Below, one piece after another: positions 6,243 to 9,420 of a stretch of 9,420 nucleotides of DNA; position 1 is the stretch's first letter, and every line of letters starts with the position of its first letter. Position numbers and translations under genes: made by a program. The stretch is from Acetofilamentum sp. Its GTDB lineage: Bacteria; Bacteroidota; Bacteroidia; Bacteroidales; JAFGXI01. Location: the NCBI GenBank assembly GCA_020720565.1, contig DYOK01000103.1, positions 1-9,420 of the forward strand, read 5' to 3'. The notes beneath the pieces were generated by a model. That model ran no database searches and was not told where the DNA came from. It saw only the letters and a list, made by a program, of their open reading frames with translations.

Positions 6243-8321
6243 TCAGAATTTCCAACGAATCTGAAATTTAATCTCCGATTTACTATTTCCTTGAATTTCG
6301 GTATCACCCGAGCTAATGACATTGCGGTCGGAATAAATTGTGATGCCGTATTTAAACCACAAATCGATATTCTGTGTTAATTCGTATTGAAATAGTGCGT
6401 ACGTCCTAATACCCTTGCCAGAAAAAGATGGCGTGGCATAATTATACAGCAAATCGTTTTCGAAAGTGTAGATTCTGGCATCGTATCCATTGACATCGAA
6501 CATTAAAAATCGCAAACTTGTTTTAAGTGGGAATTTTGCCCATCGATAACTAAAATCCTGAAAAGCCAATACGCCCGATTGTTTATCGTCGTGTTCGTAC
6601 CAACTCCATTCTAAGCGCGACTTCATCGAAAAAGAAGCAGGATCGCCATATGCTACATTAAAACGTAATTGTTGCTTTTCTGTATTAAGTTGCTGTTTGG
6701 TATAGACCCCATCGGAGGCAATGTCTTTTAATTTTTGCTCGTATTTATATCGAACATAAAAGTTAAAATGAGATGATGGCATATATTCGAAAGTGGCAAA
6801 ATAATCTAACCCAGTCGAGGGTTTCGATATTTGATATTTTAGCCATGGAAATTCGTAAAAGTCGACATAAGCGTTGATCGTCCAACTTGAGCTAACCAAC
6901 CAATTAACACCAAGGTACATGCCTTGTTCATTTTGAACAGCCGAGCCCTCGGCAAATGCAGCTGCATAAAGTGCTTGGTACGATTTGTCGAAATACCGAT
7001 GCAGAACTCCCACACCAAGCTTAGACGACAAATTAAAAACTGCGTTATTACTCACAGCCACGTGCCCATTCCCATCAACAGCAATCTCTCCCGAAACAAA
7101 AATATGGTTTAAATTCCACTGATAGTTAACTGAGCTGTTGTACTGGTGATCTCCGCTAAATTGATACAATTTATACAATTGGGTTGATGGGGTAAAATTG
7201 CTCGAAAAACGATAATCGACCCAAGTGAATCCCACTTTTCCCCTCGACAATAACAAACCTAAATTGGCTCCAAAAACTTGTTGTCCGATGGCGTCTTTAC
7301 TAGCAAAATCGCTTGTTGTGGCATGCAGTCCCGTCTCGTCGAACGATGAAATATAATCGAGTCCATCTTGTAAGCCTTCGTCGATGGTGTCTACGTTTCC
7401 GTCAATCATCTTTTTCGAATAAAAAGCCGTCAACTCAATTTTTTTCCATTTCACAGTTGTAGCTATACCTCTAAAAAAATTATTTTCGTCAGTAGAAGAA
7501 TAATGATCAAGGCCTTTACCAATTTTGGCTACATTTGACACCATGCTCGATTTACCCATTCCAAAGCCATTCCACAGCGCCAAACCTTGTCCAAATTGTA
7601 AGGTGTAGTCGCCCAGAACCATGCTTTTAATAATGCCTTGATTTTCGAGTTCGATAAAGCCCGAATAGTAATCGAATCCTTGTGCGTTGGGTGACTTAAA
7701 AAAAGGTTCCCCTGCATCTTTGTCGGCAGTAATACCAGCCGATAGTTTATTGGTAAACTGAAATTTATATTTGGCATACAACCTGTCGGGGCTCCCCAAG
7801 TAAGTCACATTTCCGTCTTCGTCGGGCAAATAAGCTGCTTGAGGTTCTATTACACGTTGGTAACGTGCAATAATTGAATGCTTACCCATTTTGAGCAGGT
7901 TTTTAGGTGTAATCTGAGGCGATAAACGTTCCACTTCGGATACTTTTACAAAGGGTAAAATAAGTAGTGCTTGTTCTTTGGTCAAGCCCTCTATAAGGCG
8001 TAGTTCGTACAAACTAGCAAATCCTTGGCTCAATTTTCGGTAATTAACGATATTAATGATTTGAATCGCACTTAATATTTCGAGTGAAGCCATCTCCTCG
8101 TTGGTGCATTTGTTCAAATCGATTGGGTCGTCGTAGATTTTACTCAATTTGGCCGAATACTCGTTATAATCTACACTTGATGCTTCGTTTTCGGCAAAAT
8201 ACGCCAAAACCCTTTCGATGGCTTCTTCTTTGGTTAAATGACTTTGTTGGGCATTTAACTTGAATGAAAAAACGGCAAGTGTAACGAATAAAAGAAGCCG
8301 TATCAACTTAATTTTTATCAT
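6243..8321 (-). CDS. Outer-membrane beta-barrel protein with N-terminal ComEA-like helix-hairpin-helix region
   Basis: The protein has 692 residues from the ATG at 8321. This start is chosen because it gives a clean signal peptide (MIKIK, hydrophobic core, cleavage after NA at residue 24) and lies one nucleotide after the stop codon of the upstream gene, which suggests translational coupling. A longer reading frame from 8375 would only add 18 residues inside that gene. Residues 67-127 resemble a ComEA-type double helix-hairpin-helix: IDLNKCTNEE opens it, NYRK ends the first half and LPFVKV closes it. The usual hairpin GIG motifs are replaced by EILSA (81-85) and IEGLT (110-114). From about residue 145 to the end the sequence is alternating, aromatic-rich beta strands, and it ends KFQIRWKF with a terminal Phe, the signal read by the BAM assembly machinery. 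It is therefore an outer-membrane barrel with a small periplasmic or external helical domain. This type is common in Bacteroidota but of unknown function. Confidence 0.85.
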   Translation of the reverse strand: MIKIKLIRLLLFVTLAVFSFKLNAQQSHLTKEEAIERVLAYFAENEASSVDYNEYSAKLSKIYDDPIDLNKCTNEEMASLEILSAIQIINIVNYRKLSQGFASLYELRLIEGLTKEQALLILPFVKVSEVERLSPQITPKNLLKMGKHSIIARYQRVIEPQAAYLPDEDGNVTYLGSPDRLYAKYKFQFTNKLSAGITADKDAGEPFFKSPNAQGFDYYSGFIELENQGIIKSMVLGDYTLQFGQGLALWNGFGMGKSSMVSNVAKIGKGLDHYSSTDENNFFRGIATTVKWKKIELTAFYSKKMIDGNVDTIDEGLQDGLDYISSFDETGLHATTSDFASKDAIGQQVFGANLGLLLSRGKVGFTWVDYRFSSNFTPSTQLYKLYQFSGDHQYNSSVNYQWNLNHIFVSGEIAVDGNGHVAVSNNAVFNLSSKLGVGVLHRYFDKSYQALYAAAFAEGSAVQNEQGMYLGVNWLVSSSWTINAYVDFYEFPWLKYQISKPSTGLDYFATFEYMPSSHFNFYVRYKYEQKLKDIASDGVYTKQQLNTEKQQLRFNVAYGDPASFSMKSRLEWSWYEHDDKQSGVLAFQDFSYRWAKFPLKTSLRFLMFDVNGYDARIYTFENDLLYNYATPSFSGKGIRTYALFQYELTQNIDLWFKYGITIYSDRNVISSGDTEIQGNSKSEIKFQIRWKF

Positions 8322-8322
8322 A

Positions 8323-9141
8323 TTACGGTTGTTTTTCGAATACATATCCCATCGAAGCCGAAGGCGAAATCCCAACTACTTGTTGGTGCGAAAATGCGAT
8401 ATCGAGTCTAATATTTTTAAAGTAATAGGCGACTCCTAAAAAGTAGGCATTTGGTTTCACATTGACACCTGCTCTAATATAAAGACTCTCGGTAACATTG
8501 AACTCAACGCCCATTTTATAAGTAAGTTCTGCCTCAAGGCTTTTATCGATTTGTGCAGTGAGTCCTACCATTCGATCGGGTTTGTAGGCTGCTCCGAGGC
8601 TAAAAATAGTAGGGACATATTGGCTAACCAAGGTGTTAAATTTGGCTCGGCTGGGATTGTAAATATGAGCCCCTATATAAATATCTTTAATCGGATTCGA
8701 GGTTAAACCAATCTGAACAAGGAATGCTCTAGCCGTGCCGTAAACCTCGGCCTGCCGATACTCTAAGTAATTGAATTTAAATCCTAAAGAGAAGTATTTA
8801 TTGAATGTTTTAGCCACTGCCAGACCTACTTGTAATTCCGATAGCTCCGAATATCCAAAATGCTCTACAGAAAGCCCGATATTTAACCACTTACTGGGAT
8901 AAACAGCAGCAATGGCCTGAGTGCTCAATTCCTTCATCAAGAAGCGATTGGTGTAAAAAACACCTATTTCGGGCGACTTAAGGTAGGCAATCCCTGATGG
9001 GTTGTTAGAAATCGACCACAAATGCGGTACCGCAATGGTACTTTTGGCCAAACCCTCGTTTCGAGCCCCCATTCCATTTTGCAAATACTGAGCTTGCAAA
9101 ACTGATGGTAGCATCCAAAGAATCAATAGTACTTTTCTCAT
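8323..9141 (-). CDS. PorV/PorQ-like outer-membrane beta-barrel protein
   Basis: The protein has 272 residues from the ATG at 9141. The signal peptide MRKVLLILWMLPSVLQAQ is textbook. An ATG at 9156 (MTYKF in front) is also possible, and the further extension to 9237 lacks support. After the signal come a GMGARNEG-like turn (23-30) and NNPSGIAYL (46-54). This glycine-rich opening followed by an NP(A/S)G motif is seen in PorV/PorQ and FadL-type barrels of Bacteroidota. The rest is alternating beta-strand sequence with many Tyr, Phe and Gly. At 272 residues it is much shorter than PorV, so it is probably a paralogous member rather than the T9SS shuttle itself. It sits directly upstream of the helix-hairpin-helix barrel gene, with a one-nucleotide gap between stop and start, so the two are likely made together. 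The family-level call is moderate and the function is unknown. Confidence 0.75.
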   Translation of the reverse strand: MRKVLLILWMLPSVLQAQYLQNGMGARNEGLAKSTIAVPHLWSISNNPSGIAYLKSPEIGVFYTNRFLMKELSTQAIAAVYPSKWLNIGLSVEHFGYSELSELQVGLAVAKTFNKYFSLGFKFNYLEYRQAEVYGTARAFLVQIGLTSNPIKDIYIGAHIYNPSRAKFNTLVSQYVPTIFSLGAAYKPDRMVGLTAQIDKSLEAELTYKMGVEFNVTESLYIRAGVNVKPNAYFLGVAYYFKNIRLDIAFSHQQVVGISPSASMGYVFEKQP

Positions 9142-9277
9142 AAATTTGTAGGTCATCGACCCTGATTTTTGTTTATTAACTGTTAAGGCTATATGCCGTA
9201 TGGGATTGCGAGCTACTTTCCTGTCCACCGAAACCAAAGTTTGAGCGTGATAGAATGCTTGATTTACTACTGAAATC

Positions 9278-9299
9278 CCTACCTGCCGCAGGCAGACTT
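9278..9299. repeat. Single short palindromic repeat related to the 6025-6177 element arms
   Basis: The reverse complement of this 22-bp site reads AAGTCTGCCTGCGGCAGGTA and then GG. It closely resembles the right arm of the 153-bp element (AAGCATCTGCCTGCGGGTAGG). It contains the hairpin CTGCC-GCA-GGCAG and lies in the gap between the partial gene and the barrel gene. It has no T-run, so it is not a convincing intrinsic terminator. Confidence 0.5.
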
Positions 9300-9325
9300 A
9301 TTGCATATGGACTTTGTATCATGCG

Positions 9326-9420
9326 TTAGTTATTTCTATTTATCAGATTAACAATCACTTTGACCATGGTGTCTTTCTCGTCAGGTTTACTCACGGCAAT
9401 CATTAAAGTCAATGCAACCA
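9326..9420 (-). CDS. 3' end of an unidentified gene, cut by the window edge
   Basis: On the minus strand a reading frame enters from the right edge and runs for 30 codons to TAA at 9328-9326. Its C-terminal part reads VSKPDEKDTMVKVIVNL and ends NRNN. The other two minus-strand frames have stops in the same stretch, and the spacing to the next minus-strand gene (about 185 bp) fits a preceding gene. The visible end starts with a hydrophobic stretch (VALTLMIAV), possibly the end of a membrane segment. I do not recognise it. Confidence 0.4.
   Translation of the reverse strand, partial: VALTLMIAVSKPDEKDTMVKVIVNLINRNN

Noticed and set aside
6090..6380. Plus-strand 96-codon reading frame
   Set aside because: It runs through the inverted-repeat element and into the antisense of the 692-residue barrel gene, with no promoter and no protein-like composition.
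8322..8375. N-terminal extension of the 692-residue barrel protein to an ATG at 8375
   Set aside because: It lies inside the upstream gene in another frame, adds an Arg-rich non-signal sequence, and a perfect signal-peptide start exists at 8321.
9142..9237. N-terminal extension of the 272-residue barrel protein to an ATG at 9237
   Set aside because: The extra residues precede a clear signal peptide. Only the 9156 start remains a real alternative to 9141.

Overview
The window looks like chromosomal DNA from a member of the Bacteroidota. The genes are AT-rich with few Shine-Dalgarno sites. One large secreted protein ends in a C-terminal type IX secretion (T9SS) sorting domain, two neighbours are Bacteroidota-style outer-membrane beta-barrels, and the one good promoter has the Bacteroidota -33/-7 form (TTTG ... 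TAnnTTTG). No tRNA, rRNA, CRISPR array, transposase or phage gene is visible.

Layout. (1) Positions 70-1689, plus strand: an aldehyde dehydrogenase superfamily protein of the non-phosphorylating glyceraldehyde-3-phosphate dehydrogenase (GapN) type. Its catalytic Cys is present, but Gly replaces the usual general-base Glu. (2) Positions 1690-1852: an intergenic stretch with a promoter for the next gene. (3) Positions 1853-5854, plus strand: a 1333-residue secreted protein built from three lamin-tail domains (LTD) and six copies of a roughly 118-residue beta-rich repeat, ending in a T9SS sorting domain. Most of it is an exact back-to-back duplication of a roughly 520-residue super-unit (repeat-repeat-LTD-repeat). 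(4) Positions 5855-6242: a convergent intergenic region with a strong terminator hairpin and a 153-bp element with imperfect terminal inverted repeats. (5) Minus strand, read right to left: the 3' end of an unidentified gene (9326-9420), a roughly 270-residue outer-membrane barrel protein (8323-9141), and a 692-residue barrel protein with an N-terminal ComEA-like helix-hairpin-helix region (6243-8321). The last two are one nucleotide apart and are almost certainly co-translated.

How the genes relate. The GapN-like enzyme is cytoplasmic central metabolism and has no evident link to the others. The LTD protein should cross the outer membrane through T9SS and be released or anchored at the surface. 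The two minus-strand genes encode envelope proteins that probably act together, but their function cannot be read from sequence. The most unusual items are the super-unit duplication in the LTD protein, the missing catalytic Glu in the GapN-like enzyme, and the degenerate helix-hairpin-helix placed in front of an outer-membrane barrel. I did not find a clearly new multi-gene system such as defence or biosynthesis.
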